Positions 16,552-28,066 of a stretch of DNA of 64,000 bases are shown here, piece by piece. A program made the translations under genes and the position numbers. The notes under the pieces are model-generated. The model was not told where the DNA came from. It did not search any database and saw only the letters and a program-made list of their open reading frames with translations. The DNA lies in NCBI GenBank assembly GCA_020831845.1, contig JAFIFV010000130.1:1-64000 (forward strand), in the 5' to 3' direction. Origin of the DNA: Ectothiorhodospiraceae bacterium (GTDB lineage: Bacteria > Pseudomonadota > Gammaproteobacteria > Nitrococcales > Aquisalimonadaceae). Positions within the stretch are counted from its first letter, which is position 1. The number at the start of each line of letters is the position of its first letter.

Positions 16552-17583
16552 TCAGTCTTCCGTGCTACCACGGTCCAGTTTCTGTTCCACGCGACGCAGG
16601 CGCCGCGCCATGTCGTCCAGTTGGTGGAACCTTGCCACATTCTTGCGCCAATCGCGGCTGGGCTCGACCGCCGTTCCGGAGGAGTAGATACCCGGCTCCA
16701 GCAGACTCTTGGTCACCTGGGACATCCCCGTGACCTGCACACCATCACCCAGCGTTATGTGGCCGTTCACCGCTGACGCACCGCCGATGGCGCAGTGCTT
16801 GCCAATCGTGGTGCTTCCGGCAACCCCCGCGCAACCCGCGAACACGGTGTGGTCGCCGATGCGACAGTTGTGCGCAATCTGTACCAGATTGTCGAGCTTC
16901 ACGCCGTCACCAATCACGGTATCGTCCAGCGCGCCGCGATCAATGGTGGTATTGCAACCCACATCCACGTCATCGCCAACGCGCACCGCGCCCACCTGGG
17001 GAACGCGATACCAGATGCCGGCGTCCAGCGCGAAGCCGAAGCCGTCGGCGCCGACCACAGAACCGGGATGCAGTTTACAGCGTTTGCCAATGCGACAACG
17101 ATCCCAGACTGTCACGTTCGCGACAAGCTGTGTGTCATCGTCAATAGCCACATCCTCGCCGATAACGCAGCCAGGGCCCACCTGGACGCGGTCCCCCAGG
17201 CGCGAGCCGCGCCCCACCGAGACGTGCGGCCCGATGGAGACGTTCTCTCCCAACGTCGCCTCGGGGTGTATCCAGGCGGTAGGGTGGACGCCCACGGGCT
17301 CCCTGCGCTGGGGATATAGCAGTGCCAACGCACGTGCAAAGGCGAGATGAGGGTTCGCGGCAATCAGCACCGGCACGGGCGATTCCGCTGCCATGGATTC
17401 GCTGAGGATCACACAGGCCGCGCGGGTTTCCGCCAGATGCTTCCGGTGGCGGGGGTCGGCGAGAAAACTCAGGCTGCGGGGGCCCGCGCTGGCGAGCGAG
17501 GCGGCGTTGCTGACGGCAGCCTCCGCGTCCCCTCTGAGCTCGAGACCAAGAGTATCGGACAGTTCGCCGAGACTGATATCCAC
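16552..17583 (-). CDS. lpxD: UDP-3-O-(3-hydroxyacyl)glucosamine N-acyltransferase
   Basis: 343 residues if the GTG at 17,583 is used. That GTG has a strong GGGGAGGGG SD and fits the family N-terminus ([13 protein letters not shown]); an ATG at 17,613 would add ten residues. LpxD adds the second 3-hydroxyacyl chain, through an amide, in lipid A synthesis. It has an N-terminal UDP-binding domain, a long hexapeptide beta-helix (about residues 100-310) and a C-terminal helix. The catalytic His lies in QIAHNCRIG, and DGFGFA and NTTIDRGAL are typical. It follows skp and precedes fabZ in the conserved order. Confidence 0.96.
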   Translation of the reverse strand: MDISLGELSDTLGLELRGDAEAAVSNAASLASAGPRSLSFLADPRHRKHLAETRAACVILSESMAAESPVPVLIAANPHLAFARALALLYPQRREPVGVHPTAWIHPEATLGENVSIGPHVSVGRGSRLGDRVQVGPGCVIGEDVAIDDDTQLVANVTVWDRCRIGKRCKLHPGSVVGADGFGFALDAGIWYRVPQVGAVRVGDDVDVGCNTTIDRGALDDTVIGDGVKLDNLVQIAHNCRIGDHTVFAGCAGVAGSTTIGKHCAIGGASAVNGHITLGDGVQVTGMSQVTKSLLEPGIYSSGTAVEPSRDWRKNVARFHQLDDMARRLRRVEQKLDRGSTED

Positions 17584-17779
17584 TGCGCCCCTCCCCCAGG
17601 GAAAATTGGTCATGGGTGCCCGCCACGGTAACAGCCGGCCGCCAGCGCTTATGCGAGCAAGGTCACGCCAGTCGATGCAGCCACCCTTCGATGGGTTGGG
17701 CAGGGATAATGCCAGAGGAGCCGGGATATGTCACAAGCGTAACGCCGTAGAGTCGGATCGGACCACTGCATGGTGGCAA

Positions 17780-18322
17780 TCAGTAGTTGCCACTCTCGAA
17801 ATCGCTGCGCAGCCGGTCCAGCACCAGATCCGTGATATCCACCTGATCACTGGCGTACACCACCCCGTCGCTGACCACCAGGTCGTAGCCGTTGCGTTCG
17901 GCGACACCACTGATGGTCTCGAAGATGTAACGCTGAAGGCGCCCCAGCTCCTCGTTCCGCCGCATGTTGAAATCCTCGCGAAACTCATCCTGCACGCGTC
18001 GCAATTCCCGTTTCCGGGACACTACATCGCGTTGCAGGCGCCGCTGCTCTTCCTCGCTCATGATGGCGCCGTCCCGCGACAACCGCTCCTCCAGGCTGCG
18101 TATATCGGACTGCTCCGCGGCGATCTCGCGATCCCTGGGGGAGAACTCCTCTTCCAGTTTGGTCCTGGCGGCTTCGGCCTGGGGGGCTTCGGCGGAAACC
18201 CGGCCCAGGTTGACAAAGCCGATGCGCGTCTCCGCAAGCGCCACACCGGAGAACAGCAGGGCGATAATGACGACCAGGGTCCTGCCGAGGAGTCTCTGCG
18301 TAACGATTGGTCTGTTGATCAC
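17780..18322 (-). CDS. skp: Periplasmic chaperone Skp/OmpH
   Basis: 180 residues from the GTG at 18,322 (VINRPIVTQRLL); an ATG at 18,457 would overlap bamA by 59 bp and add an unlikely leader. A signal peptide with core TLVVIIALLFSGVALA precedes the mature start ETRIGFVNLGRVSAEAP, the typical OmpH opening. The middle (about residues 50-130) is highly charged and coiled-coil, forming the tentacles in known Skp trimers. The protein holds unfolded outer-membrane proteins in the periplasm for BamA, the gene just upstream. The start choice is less certain than the identity. Confidence 0.9.
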   Translation of the reverse strand: MINRPIVTQRLLGRTLVVIIALLFSGVALAETRIGFVNLGRVSAEAPQAEAARTKLEEEFSPRDREIAAEQSDIRSLEERLSRDGAIMSEEEQRRLQRDVVSRKRELRRVQDEFREDFNMRRNEELGRLQRYIFETISGVAERNGYDLVVSDGVVYASDQVDITDLVLDRLRSDFESGNY

Positions 18323-18398
18323 TAGCCGACTCTGTCGCTGAACAATGATGGCATCAGGGCCGTCCCGGGCAAAGGCCGCCCCCTTGCGCCCGCGATGA

Positions 18399-20681
18399 TC
18401 AGAAGAACGACCCCAGCGAGAACTGGAAGCGGTCCCTGTCATCGCCCGGCTCGTCATTTAACGGCCAGGCCAGGCTCATTGTCAATGCGCCCAGCGGCGA
18501 CATCCAGGTAAACGCGGTACCCGCAGAATACCGGACTTCACCCAGGTCCACGCTGGAATCGTCCTTGGTGTTGTACACTTGCCCACCATCCACGAAGGTG
18601 GATAGGCGCACCGCATCCGACTCCACGAACGGCACCGGGAACTGCAGTTCGGCACTGGCGTTCAGCCGCATATTGCCCCCGGTCGGACGCCCGTCGTCCG
18701 GATCCCGCGGCCCCAGGGAGCTGGCCCGGTAACCGCGCACCGAGCTGATACCGCCGGTGAAGAAGTTCTCGAAGAACGGCAGTTCAGTGGTGTCGCCGTA
18801 GCCCTCGCCATAGGCGACACGGCCCTCCAGTCCGAACACCACGCGATTGGTAATCGGCAAGTAACGCTTGTTGTTGTAGTAGGCCTTGTAATAGCGCAGG
18901 TCACTGCCTGGCACCGTGACCTCCCCGCCGAACTGCTGGGTTCCCCCTTCCGTCGGGAAGATACGGCGATCGGTGGTATTCCGGCTCCATCGTGCGGACA
19001 CCTTGTAGTTCAGGTAATCATCACCGAATTCGTCGACGAAGTTCTGCAACCTGGTCGTGGAGTCACGCACGTCCAACCGGATGTCATCCACGCCGAAGTC
19101 GAAGCGGATCTGGTCTTCCTCGTTCAACGGCACACCCAGGCCGACGGACAGGCTGCCGGAACGGATGCCGTAATCCGAAAGGCGCTGACGGCGGGCATCG
19201 ATCTCTCGCAACTGGGCGTTAAAGTAGCGTGTGACCCCGTCCACAGTATAGTAGCGATCGGTGTAGGTCAGCTGGTAGAGACGACTGAAGCGGTTGTTGT
19301 CCGCGGCAAGCACCACCCGGTCACCTGTACCGAGCACGTTGTCCTGCGCTACCGAGAAGTTCAGCAGCACGCCGGTGCCGCTGCCGTAGCCGATACCCGC
19401 CTGGAGGCTGCCGGACAACCCCTCCTCGACGTTGACGTTGACATCCACCTGGTCCTGCTCGCCCGGCACCTGCGGCGTCTCGATATTCACGGAATCGAAG
19501 AAGCCCAGGCGGTTCAGGCGGGTCCGGGACAGGCGGATCTTGCTGGCATCGAACCAGCCGCCTTCCATTTGCCGCATCTCCCGGCGGATGACCTCGTCAT
19601 CCGTCCGGTAATTGCCGCTGATGTTGATGCGGCGTACGTAGGCGCGCGCCCCCGGGTCGACGAAATAGGTCAGGGTGACCTCCCGGGTCTCGCGGTCCAC
19701 CTCGGGGATGGGGTTCACATTGGCAAAAGCATAACCTTCCTGCCCTAGACGCTCACGTATGGCGTCGCCGCCCGCCTGGATGCGCGACTGGGAAAACAGC
19801 TCGCCGCGCTCCAGGTCCAGCTGTTCGCGCAGTTCCTGTTCGCCGACGATCAGATCCCCGACCAGTCGCACTTCGCCGATGGTGTAACGCTCGCCCTCGG
19901 ACAGATTCACGCTGACGTAGATGCCACGACGGTCCGGGGTCATCGAGACCTGGGTGGAGATGATGTTGAAATTCACGAAACCACGGTTCAGGTAATGCGA
20001 ACGTACCGCCTCGAGATCGGCGCTGAGACGCTCTCTGGAGTACTGGTCACGGCGGGAGAATGGCAGGTACCAGGGGCGCGGGCCCAAGCTGACCAGCCGA
20101 CGCAGTTCTCGGTCTGAGAAACTCTCGTTGCCGGTAAACGAAACCTCGCGGATCCGCGCGGTCTCGCCTTCGTCGATGTCTATGCGGATACCAACGCGGT
20201 TGCGCGGCAGCGGTGAGACGGTGCTGGAGATCTCGACGTCGTACTTGCCCTGGGCGAAGTACTGCCGCCGCAGTTCGTTTTCCACCCCTTCGAGCAGCGA
20301 ACGGTTGAAGGTTTCGCCTTCCGCGAGCCCGACCTCGCGCAGCGCATCGCGAAGCGGGTCGGAATCAATGGCATCGTTACCGAAGAACTCGACACGAGCA
20401 ATGGATGGACGCTCCACCACCTCCACCACCAGCACGTTGCCGTCACGCTGCAGATCGATGTCCTGGAAGAATCCGGTCCTGTACAGGGCGCGGATGGATT
20501 CGGCCGCCCGCTGGGCATCCATCTCGTCGTTGACGCCCACCGGCAGATAGTTGAACACGGTACCCGGCGCGATCCGCCGCAGGCCCTCCACTCGAATGTC
20601 CTCCACTGTGAAAGCGTCGAATGCATACGCATGGGAAGACCAGGCCAGGGCCAGCACGAGCAGGGCTATGAGTTTTCGCAT
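18399..20681 (-). CDS. bamA: Outer membrane protein assembly factor BamA
   Basis: 760 residues. This is the central Omp85 component that inserts beta-barrels into the outer membrane. The signal peptide spans residues 1-20, ending AYA before FDAFTVEDIRVEGLRR. Five POTRA domains follow (about 23-420), then a 16-stranded barrel to the C-terminal FQFSLGSFF, which ends in the Phe required by BAM substrates. The conserved loop 6 appears as GGISSVRGYRASSLGPRD, containing the VRGY motif. Flanking rseP upstream and skp downstream match the conserved envelope-biogenesis order. Confidence 0.97.
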   Translation of the reverse strand: MRKLIALLVLALAWSSHAYAFDAFTVEDIRVEGLRRIAPGTVFNYLPVGVNDEMDAQRAAESIRALYRTGFFQDIDLQRDGNVLVVEVVERPSIARVEFFGNDAIDSDPLRDALREVGLAEGETFNRSLLEGVENELRRQYFAQGKYDVEISSTVSPLPRNRVGIRIDIDEGETARIREVSFTGNESFSDRELRRLVSLGPRPWYLPFSRRDQYSRERLSADLEAVRSHYLNRGFVNFNIISTQVSMTPDRRGIYVSVNLSEGERYTIGEVRLVGDLIVGEQELREQLDLERGELFSQSRIQAGGDAIRERLGQEGYAFANVNPIPEVDRETREVTLTYFVDPGARAYVRRINISGNYRTDDEVIRREMRQMEGGWFDASKIRLSRTRLNRLGFFDSVNIETPQVPGEQDQVDVNVNVEEGLSGSLQAGIGYGSGTGVLLNFSVAQDNVLGTGDRVVLAADNNRFSRLYQLTYTDRYYTVDGVTRYFNAQLREIDARRQRLSDYGIRSGSLSVGLGVPLNEEDQIRFDFGVDDIRLDVRDSTTRLQNFVDEFGDDYLNYKVSARWSRNTTDRRIFPTEGGTQQFGGEVTVPGSDLRYYKAYYNNKRYLPITNRVVFGLEGRVAYGEGYGDTTELPFFENFFTGGISSVRGYRASSLGPRDPDDGRPTGGNMRLNASAELQFPVPFVESDAVRLSTFVDGGQVYNTKDDSSVDLGEVRYSAGTAFTWMSPLGALTMSLAWPLNDEPGDDRDRFQFSLGSFF

Positions 20682-20703
20682 AAAGGAACGAAATCTTTGG
20701 TGG

Positions 20704-22059
20704 TCAGCCCGCCAGGCGGGCTATGTCGTTGTAGAAGGCAAGGCTCATGAGTAGCAGCAACAGCAGCATGCCCAGGTACTGCGCGTAGATCTGGACATGC
20801 TCGGACACCGGGCTCCCCTTGACCGCCTCGACGAAAAAATACAGCAGGTGGCCACCGTCCAGCATCGGTATGGGCAGCAGGTTGAGCACCCCCAGGCTGA
20901 TGCTGACAATGGCCAGGAATTTCAGGAACGAAACCAGACCCGAGGATGCCGTGTCCCCCGCATACTGTCCGATGGTTATAGGGCCGCTGAGATTGTTCAG
21001 TGACGCCTGTCCGGTGATCATTCCCCAAAGCACCTGCAGAGTCAGCACGCTGGTTCGGTAGGTGTCGGCAGCGGCTTCCCCGATGGCACTCACCGGGCCG
21101 TACCGTACCGTGTGCTGAATCTCCTCGTAAAGCCCCTCCGGCACATCGGGCCGAACGCCAAGCACACCCCGCTGGCTGCCCGCCTCCCCCAGGTCGACGC
21201 GCAGGGCCTGCAGGGCGCCGTCTCTCTCCACCTCTATCCGTACTGATTCGCCGGCACGTTCCTGCAATGCGTTCACCAGCGCGGTCCAGCCGTCAATGTG
21301 GGCACCGTCCACCGCCACAATCAGATCCCCTGGCAGCAGGCCGGCGGTTTCCGCGGCACCCCCACCCACCAGTTCGCCCACCCGCGCATCCAGACTGGGG
21401 CGCCAAGGCTGCACACCGATCGTGCCGAGCAGGTTCGGGTCATCACCCAGTCGACCGAGACCGCGAAGATCCAGCGTCCGCTGACGCTCGATGCCACTGT
21501 CATCCCGCACGGTCAGCACCGTTTCGGAACGGCTCAAACTGGCATCAAGCATGGCCACGAGCACCTTGTCCCAGGTCGGCGTGGACCGGTTGCCGACCGC
21601 CACGATTTCCTCGCCGGACTGCACTCCCGCCTCGGCGGCAGGCGTCCCCTCCGGAACGTCCCCCACGACGGGCCGCATTTCCGTGGTACCGGCCACGAAG
21701 ATCGCCCAGTAGACGGCAATGGCGAACAGGAAATTGAAGGCAGGGCCTGCGGCAACGATCGCCGTTCTCCGCCACAACGCCTGGCGGTTGAAAGCACGAT
21801 GGCGCTCATCTTCCGCCACCGGGGCCTCGCGCTCATCAAGCATCTTGACGTAGCCGCCCAGCGGAATCGAGGCGATGCAGTATTCTGTCTGGTCGCGCCC
21901 ACCGCGCCAGGTGTAGAGAGGCTTGCCGAAGCCGACGGAGTAGCGGAGGACCTTCACGCCAAGCCTGCGGGCGACCCAGTAATGGCCGAATTCATGGAAG
22001 GCTACCAGAATGCTGATAGCCACCAGGAAGGCAACAATATTGGTGAAAATACCGCTCAC
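20704..22059 (-). CDS. rseP: Site-2 protease RseP
   Basis: 451 residues from the GTG at 22,059, preceded by GGACGGGA; E. coli RseP has 450. An inner-membrane zinc metalloprotease that cleaves anti-sigma factor RseA and remnant signal peptides. The zinc site HEFGH lies at about residues 22-26 in the first membrane helix, and the third ligand is in NLLPIPMLDGGHLLYF near the C-terminus. Two periplasmic PDZ domains lie between (GTPAAEAGVQSGEEIVAV and GGAAETAGLLPGDLIVAV). An upstream ATG at 22,113 would overlap the dxr end and adds non-homologous residues. Confidence 0.95.
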   Translation of the reverse strand: MSGIFTNIVAFLVAISILVAFHEFGHYWVARRLGVKVLRYSVGFGKPLYTWRGGRDQTEYCIASIPLGGYVKMLDEREAPVAEDERHRAFNRQALWRRTAIVAAGPAFNFLFAIAVYWAIFVAGTTEMRPVVGDVPEGTPAAEAGVQSGEEIVAVGNRSTPTWDKVLVAMLDASLSRSETVLTVRDDSGIERQRTLDLRGLGRLGDDPNLLGTIGVQPWRPSLDARVGELVGGGAAETAGLLPGDLIVAVDGAHIDGWTALVNALQERAGESVRIEVERDGALQALRVDLGEAGSQRGVLGVRPDVPEGLYEEIQHTVRYGPVSAIGEAAADTYRTSVLTLQVLWGMITGQASLNNLSGPITIGQYAGDTASSGLVSFLKFLAIVSISLGVLNLLPIPMLDGGHLLYFFVEAVKGSPVSEHVQIYAQYLGMLLLLLLMSLAFYNDIARLAG

Positions 22060-22113
22060 GTATCCCGTCCAGCAACAGGCAGCCCCGATAGGCGGCTGCC
22101 GGGCCATCATCAA

Positions 22114-23325
22114 TTATTGGAGAAAACCGCCCACCCGTTCACGGGCCAGCGATCGCGCCCGTTCATCGGCGGAGAATACATCATCCAAGGCTAGGACCGG
22201 CTCCGCGCCCAGACGTTCCAGCACCGCCTGAATCAAATCCGCAATCTGCGTGAATCGCAGTTTTCCGTGCAGAAACGCATCCACCGCGACCTCGTTGGCG
22301 GCGTTCAGGCTGATGCAGGCATCGCCCCCCGCCTCCAGCGCCTGGTAGGCCAGCGACAGACAGGGAAAGCGGGACACGTCCGGCGGCTCGAAATCCAGCC
22401 GTGCGGCGGCGACCAGATCCAGACCTGCGACCCCGGAACCTATGCGTTCCGGATAGGCCAGAGCGTGAGCGATGGGAGTCCGCATGTCGGGATTGCCCAA
22501 TTGCGCCAGCATGGAGCCGTCGACGTATTCCACCAGGGAATGGATAATGCTCTGCGGGTGCACGACCACATCGACCCGCTCCCCCGGCAGCCCGAACAAC
22601 CAGCACGCCTCGATCATCTCCAGCCCCTTGTTCATCAAAGTGGCCGAATCCACCGAGATCTTGCGCCCCATGTTCCAGTTGGGATGAGCGCAGGCCTGTT
22701 CAGGCGTCACGTGGGCCAACTGCGCCGTGGGCAGGCACCGGAACGGGCCACCGGACGCGGTCAGGAGCACCCGTGCCACGCCACGCTCCACCAACTCGCC
22801 GCGCCGGAAACCCGAGGGCAGGCACTGGAAAACCGCATTGTGCTCGCTATCCAGAGGCAGAAGCGTCGCACCGTGGCGAACCACCGCATCCATGAACAAC
22901 TGCCCGGCCATTACCAGGGCTTCCTTGTTCGCCAGCAGAATGCGTTTGCCGGCATTCACCGCCGCCAGTGTGGACGCGAGCCCGGCGGCACCGACAATGC
23001 CGGCAATCACGGTATCGCTGCCCCCATCCCCGGCAACCTCTTCCAGTGCCCGCCGGCCCGCCCGCACCCGTGTCTGCAGGCCGGAGGCATGCAACCGCTG
23101 CTGCAACTCGCCGGCCTCCCGGGCATCATCCAGTACCGCCAGTTCAGGCCGGAACTGGCGGCACTGCTGTTCCAGTCTGGCCACGTTGCGATGCGCCGTC
23201 AGCGCATGGACGCTATAACGGTCAGGGTGTCGTGCAATCACGTCCAGGGCGCTGACGCCGATGGAGCCGGTGGCACCCAGAAGCGTGACTGACTGCTTGG
23301 CGGAGCCGGAGGGAAGCACGTTCAC
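22114..23325 (-). CDS. dxr: 1-deoxy-D-xylulose-5-phosphate reductoisomerase
   Basis: 403 residues, starting at a GTG that overlaps the cdsA stop (GTGA). It makes 2-C-methyl-D-erythritol 4-phosphate, the first committed intermediate of the MEP isoprenoid pathway, and is the target of fosmidomycin. The NADPH-binding motif is [20 protein letters not shown] at the N-terminus. [27 protein letters not shown] with the metal-binding acidic residues, and TASGGPFR with the mobile loop are present, as is [19 protein letters not shown]. Neighbours uppS and cdsA use isoprenoid and phospholipid precursors. Confidence 0.97.
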   Translation of the reverse strand: MNVLPSGSAKQSVTLLGATGSIGVSALDVIARHPDRYSVHALTAHRNVARLEQQCRQFRPELAVLDDAREAGELQQRLHASGLQTRVRAGRRALEEVAGDGGSDTVIAGIVGAAGLASTLAAVNAGKRILLANKEALVMAGQLFMDAVVRHGATLLPLDSEHNAVFQCLPSGFRRGELVERGVARVLLTASGGPFRCLPTAQLAHVTPEQACAHPNWNMGRKISVDSATLMNKGLEMIEACWLFGLPGERVDVVVHPQSIIHSLVEYVDGSMLAQLGNPDMRTPIAHALAYPERIGSGVAGLDLVAAARLDFEPPDVSRFPCLSLAYQALEAGGDACISLNAANEVAVDAFLHGKLRFTQIADLIQAVLERLGAEPVLALDDVFSADERARSLARERVGGFLQ

Positions 23326-24152
23326 AAGCCCATCATGCCAATCAGATACAACAGCAGGGCGAAGATGGTCACGGAGGCAGTGAGGCTATCGATGCGGTCC
23401 AGCACGCCGCCGTGACCCGGCAACAATGTTCCGCTGTCCTTCACCCCGACACGTCGTTTTACCATGCTTTCATAAAGGTCGCCCACGACAGAAAACACCA
23501 CCGTCAACAACACGATCGGGATCAGTAGCACAACGGACATGGGCGGGACCGGAAAGAGGGTCTCCATGACCAGGGCAGCGACCACCGCCAGCAGCAGCCC
23601 GCCGATAGCACCCTCCCAGGTCTTGCCAGGGCTGATCCCGGGCGCCAGTTTGCGACGGCCCAGCGCCCGCCCGGCAAAATAGGCGCCGACATCGGCCGCC
23701 CAGGTCAGTACCAGCGGAAACAGGAGCAACCACGGCCCGGCCGGTTGCGCATGCAACCAGACCATGCCGCACCAGGACGGCAGCAGCACAAGGGCGCCCG
23801 TCAGCAAGGGGGCCGGCGTGGCGGCACCTCGCTGCTCCTCCGTGGCCGAAGCATAGTGCTTGAGCTGCACCAGGGCCACAAGCCACCAGAGCAACCCCAG
23901 TAGCAGCAGTAGCGGCGACCAGGGGCCATCCGCGGGCGCGCCGCCGATGACACCCATGATGAAAACCAGCCCGCCGAGATAAGCCCAACGTGTGGCTGGC
24001 CGGTCACACCCTACCAGGCGGGTCCATTCCCAGGCCCCGACCAGGAAGGCGGCTCCGGCCGCCATGGCGAAGCCCCAGGTGGGAAGCAGGAAAATCGCGG
24101 CCAGTGCAAGCGGAAGCAGCACCAGCGCCGTCAGCACCCGCCATCTAAGCAC
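23322..24152 (-). CDS. cdsA: Phosphatidate cytidylyltransferase
   Basis: 276 residues from the GTG at 24,152 ([17 protein letters not shown]). This start overlaps the end of uppS by 8 bp and aligns with the family N-terminus; an in-frame extension to 24,329 inside uppS was rejected. A polytopic inner-membrane enzyme that makes CDP-diacylglycerol from phosphatidate and CTP. About seven to eight hydrophobic segments are visible. The family signature is near the C-terminus: [20 protein letters not shown] followed by [15 protein letters not shown], with the catalytic acidic residues. Confidence 0.95.
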   Translation of the reverse strand: MLRWRVLTALVLLPLALAAIFLLPTWGFAMAAGAAFLVGAWEWTRLVGCDRPATRWAYLGGLVFIMGVIGGAPADGPWSPLLLLLGLLWWLVALVQLKHYASATEEQRGAATPAPLLTGALVLLPSWCGMVWLHAQPAGPWLLLFPLVLTWAADVGAYFAGRALGRRKLAPGISPGKTWEGAIGGLLLAVVAALVMETLFPVPPMSVVLLIPIVLLTVVFSVVGDLYESMVKRRVGVKDSGTLLPGHGGVLDRIDSLTASVTIFALLLYLIGMMGL

Positions 24153-24912
24153 GATACGCCTGCTCGAGCTGTGCGCTGGTCTGGCCGAAGCGGCGTTCGC
24201 GGCCGGCATACCAGGCGAACGCCTCGTCCAGGTCTTCAACGCCGAAATCCGGCCATAGCGTGGGGGAGAAATACAGCTCCGCGTAGGCAAGCTGCCAGAG
24301 CAGGAAGTTGCTGATGCGGCGCTCCCCACCTGTTCGAATCAGCAGGTCGGGATCAGGCAGGCCGGCTGTGCTCAGACAGCCCGAAAGGCTATCCTCCGTG
24401 ATGGAGGCCGGGTCTAGATTGCCGTCCCGGGCAGCCTCGGCAAGCCTGCGGGCGGCCTCGACCATATCCCAGCGCCCACCGTAGCTGGCTGCGATGACCA
24501 GCGTCAGACCCGAGTTGTCGGCGGTGAGCTGTTCCACGCGCTCTACCTGGCGGCGCAGGCGCTCTCCCAAACGGTGGCGGTCACCGATCAGGCGAATGCG
24601 CACATCGTTTTCGTGCAGCTTGCCGGCTTCCTTCTCCAGCGTTCTCAGGAACAGATCCATCAACACCGAGACTTCATCCGCAGGACGCGACCAGTTCTCA
24701 CTGCTGAACGCAAACAGCGTGAGCACGCGGACACCGCGACGGCCACAGGCTTCCACCGTCTTCCTGACCGCTTCCACGCCGGCACGGTGGCCGGCCGGAC
24801 GCGGCATGAACCGAGCCTGCGCCCAGCGTCCGTTGCCATCCATAACAATGGCCACGTGCTTTGGAACGGTGGCTGAGTCTGTGCCCGGTTCGATCTGCTG
24901 TTCGCTGCTCAT
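24145..24912 (-). CDS. uppS: Undecaprenyl diphosphate synthase
   Basis: 255 residues from the ATG at 24,912 (MSSEQQIEPG); an ATG 42 bp upstream gives a longer N-terminus with no family match. A cis-prenyltransferase that elongates farnesyl diphosphate to C55 undecaprenyl diphosphate, the carrier for peptidoglycan and O-antigen. HVAIVMDGNGRWA carries the pyrophosphate-binding Asp. FAFSSENWSRP, ASYGGRWDMV and LPDPDLLIRTGGERRISNFLLWQ are the other conserved regions. The frr-uppS-cdsA-dxr-rseP-bamA order is conserved in gammaproteobacteria. Confidence 0.96.
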   Translation of the reverse strand: MSSEQQIEPGTDSATVPKHVAIVMDGNGRWAQARFMPRPAGHRAGVEAVRKTVEACGRRGVRVLTLFAFSSENWSRPADEVSVLMDLFLRTLEKEAGKLHENDVRIRLIGDRHRLGERLRRQVERVEQLTADNSGLTLVIAASYGGRWDMVEAARRLAEAARDGNLDPASITEDSLSGCLSTAGLPDPDLLIRTGGERRISNFLLWQLAYAELYFSPTLWPDFGVEDLDEAFAWYAGRERRFGQTSAQLEQAYRA

Positions 24913-25029
24913 AAATTTTCGGATAGTCCACCTTCCCGCGCGGCTCTCCGGCAAGCAATCAGAACCCGGCTCCCGGCGGCATGCATCCGCCCGGGACCGA
25001 GTCGGTGAAGATGTCGACCAGGCCGGCGG

Positions 25030-25587
25030 TCAGATCTCCATGAGCTCCTGTTCCTTGCGCTCCAGCAAGGCTTCGATTTCACCCACATAGTGATCGGTCA
25101 GCTTCTGAACCTGCTCTTCAGCGCGCCGCTGCTCATCTTCGGAGATTTCCTTCTCCTTGGTAAGCGACTTGAGGTCGTTGTTGGCGTCGCGGCGCACGTT
25201 CCGGATCGCCACACGCGCCTGCTCCGCTTCTCCCCGCACCACCTTGACCAGATCCTTGCGCCGCTCCTCGGTGAGCGGCGGCATGGGAACCCGGATCACG
25301 GTGCCGGAGGTCGCCGGATTCAGTCCCAGATCGGAGGTCAGGATGGCCTTCTCGATCACCGGCACCATCTGTTTCTCGTAGGCGGTAACCGTCAGCGTGC
25401 GGGCATCGGACGCGTTCACGTTAGCCACCTGATTCAGCGGCGTTTCCGAGCCATAGTAATCCACCGTGATGTGGTCCAGCAGGCTGGAGTGGGCACGGCC
25501 GGTCCGGATCTTCATGAACTCCGATTTGAGCGCCTCGATGGATTTCTTCATCCTTGATTCGGCGTCTTTCTTGATATCTTCAATCAC
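25030..25587 (-). CDS. frr: Ribosome recycling factor
   Basis: 185 residues, the same as E. coli RRF, from the GTG at 25,587 ([13 protein letters not shown]) preceded by GGGGA. It splits post-termination ribosomes with EF-G. The long helical domain and small beta domain are recognisable through [33 protein letters not shown] and [18 protein letters not shown]. An ATG 51 bp upstream would run into pyrH. It lies 4 bp downstream of pyrH in the rpsB-tsf-pyrH-frr order. Confidence 0.97.
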   Translation of the reverse strand: MIEDIKKDAESRMKKSIEALKSEFMKIRTGRAHSSLLDHITVDYYGSETPLNQVANVNASDARTLTVTAYEKQMVPVIEKAILTSDLGLNPATSGTVIRVPMPPLTEERRKDLVKVVRGEAEQARVAIRNVRRDANNDLKSLTKEKEISEDEQRRAEEQVQKLTDHYVGEIEALLERKEQELMEI

Positions 25588-25591
25588 GCAG

Positions 25592-26335
<744 letters not shown>

Positions 26336-27214
26336 TCAGGAACCACGCACCTGGGCCATGACTTCCTCGGCAAAGTTGCCTTCTTCCTTCTCGATACCCT
26401 CGCCCACTTCCAGGCGCTCGAAGGTCACCACCTTGGCACCCGCACCCTTCAGCAGCTCGGCCACCGTCTGGTCGGGATCCTTCACGAAGGGTTGCCCCAC
26501 CAGCGTGGTTTCCTTGAGGAACTTCTTAACGCGACCTTCGATCATCTTGTCGACGATCTCGGCCGGTTTGCCGCTCTCCAGCGCCTGGGCACGGAGAATC
26601 TCCCGTTCTTTCTCCAGGGTCTCGGCCGGCATATCGCTCTCATCGACGCAGACCGGCTTGCTGGCCGCCACGTGCATGGCGATGTCCCTGCCCAGTTGCG
26701 CGTCACCGCCTTCCAGCTCAACCATGACACCAATACGCACGCCGTGCAGATAGGTGTGCAACTGGCCATTGGCGCTGTTGAACAAGGTGAAACGGCGCAC
26801 CTGCACGTTCTCGCCGATCTTGGCGACCAGTTCCTGGCGCAGGGTGTTGATATCCTTGTCACCTGCACTGGCGGCAAGCAGGGTTTCGACATCCGCCGGC
26901 TGGGTGCTCAGCGCAGCTTCCGCAACAGTCTGCGCGAAAGCGCCGAAGTCGTCACCACCTGCCACGAAATCGGTTTCGCAGTTCACTTCCAGCAGCACGC
27001 CACGCTTGGCATCGTCGCTGACCAGCGCCACCACCTTGCCTTCGGCGGCCACGCGATCGGCCTTCTTGTCGGCCTTGGCCAGCCCTTTCTTGCGCATCAG
27101 CTCGACGGCCTTCTCGACGTCGCCGTCCACTTCCACCAGCGCCTTCTTGCATTCCATCATGCCGGAGCCGGTACGCTCACGCAGCTCCTTGACCATAGCA
27201 GCAGTGATTGCCAT
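26336..27214 (-). CDS. tsf: Elongation factor Ts
   Basis: 292 residues. The nucleotide exchange factor for EF-Tu. The N-terminal UBA-like module [20 protein letters not shown] with [13 protein letters not shown] is diagnostic. The core includes [16 protein letters not shown] and the coiled-coil region towards the C-terminus. It lies downstream of rpsB, from which it is separated by a 25-bp hairpin, and 24 bp upstream of pyrH. Confidence 0.97.
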   Translation of the reverse strand: MAITAAMVKELRERTGSGMMECKKALVEVDGDVEKAVELMRKKGLAKADKKADRVAAEGKVVALVSDDAKRGVLLEVNCETDFVAGGDDFGAFAQTVAEAALSTQPADVETLLAASAGDKDINTLRQELVAKIGENVQVRRFTLFNSANGQLHTYLHGVRIGVMVELEGGDAQLGRDIAMHVAASKPVCVDESDMPAETLEKEREILRAQALESGKPAEIVDKMIEGRVKKFLKETTLVGQPFVKDPDQTVAELLKGAGAKVVTFERLEVGEGIEKEEGNFAEEVMAQVRGS

Positions 27215-27244
27215 GCCTGCATTCCTCTTGAATCGGTATTGATG

Positions 27245-27269
27245 AAACGGGGAGCCTGGCTCCCCGTTT
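27245..27269 (-). terminator. Hairpin in rpsB-tsf spacer, likely attenuating terminator
   Basis: A perfect 12-bp inverted repeat, AAACGGGGAGCC and GGCTCCCCGTTT around a single central base. It lies between the rpsB stop and the tsf start. On the transcribed strand the stem ends in TTT but no longer U-run follows, so termination is probably partial. A weak terminator here would give more S2 than EF-Ts. Confidence 0.6.
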
Positions 27270-27292
27270 GCAGCGTGTCTGACGTACCAGCC

Positions 27293-28066
27293 TCAGTTGG
27301 CTGCCGTCTCGCCGGAGTCGCCGCCGGCGGATGCGTCCTCGCGAACCTCGACGAAGTCGTCCTTTTCGCTACCCGGACGGACCGAGGATGCACGGGCATC
27401 CAGTACGGCATCGGCAGCCCCGCGAAGGTACAGACGGATGGCGCGAATGGCATCGTCGTTACCGGGGATCACGTAGTCCACGCCCCGCATGTCGTTGTTG
27501 GTATCCACCACGCCCACGACGGGGATGCCCAGCTTCCTGGCTTCCTGGACGGCGATCTTCTCGAAACCGACATCAATCACGAACAGGGCGTCGGGAAGGC
27601 GCTCCATGTCCTTGATGCCGCCCAGCGAGCGATTCAGCTTTTCCAGCTCGCGCGTCAGCATCAGGGCTTCCTTCTTGGCCAGCTTCTGGAAGGTGCCGTC
27701 CTGGGACTGCGCCTCCAGATCCTTCAACCGACGAATGGACTGCTTCACGGTGCGGAAGTTGGTCAGCATGCCACCGAGCCAGCGGTGGTCCACATAAGGC
27801 ATGCCGCAACGATCGGCTTCCTCGCGCACGGCCTCACGCGCAGCCCGCTTGGTGCCTACGAACAGGATGCGACCACCATCGGCGATCAGCTTGCCGACGT
27901 AGTTCAGCTCGTCCTGATACAGAGGCAGCGATTTTTCCAGGTTGATGATGTGAATCTTGTTCCGTTCACCGAAGATGAACGGAGACATCTTGGGGTTCCA
28001 GTAGCGGGTCTGGTGACCGAAATGGACACCGGCCTCCAGCATTTCTCGCATGGATACGTTAGCCAT
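27293..28066 (-). CDS. rpsB: 30S ribosomal protein S2
   Basis: 257 residues from the ATG at 28,066 ([19 protein letters not shown]), preceded by AAGGAGAAATC. S2 joins the 30S subunit late and is needed for S1 binding. [50 protein letters not shown] and [14 protein letters not shown] are standard S2 segments. An in-frame extension upstream has no homology. It opens the rpsB-tsf-pyrH-frr transcript, for which a good promoter is visible at 28,294-28,322. Confidence 0.97.
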   Translation of the reverse strand: MANVSMREMLEAGVHFGHQTRYWNPKMSPFIFGERNKIHIINLEKSLPLYQDELNYVGKLIADGGRILFVGTKRAAREAVREEADRCGMPYVDHRWLGGMLTNFRTVKQSIRRLKDLEAQSQDGTFQKLAKKEALMLTRELEKLNRSLGGIKDMERLPDALFVIDVGFEKIAVQEARKLGIPVVGVVDTNNDMRGVDYVIPGNDDAIRAIRLYLRGAADAVLDARASSVRPGSEKDDFVEVREDASAGGDSGETAAN

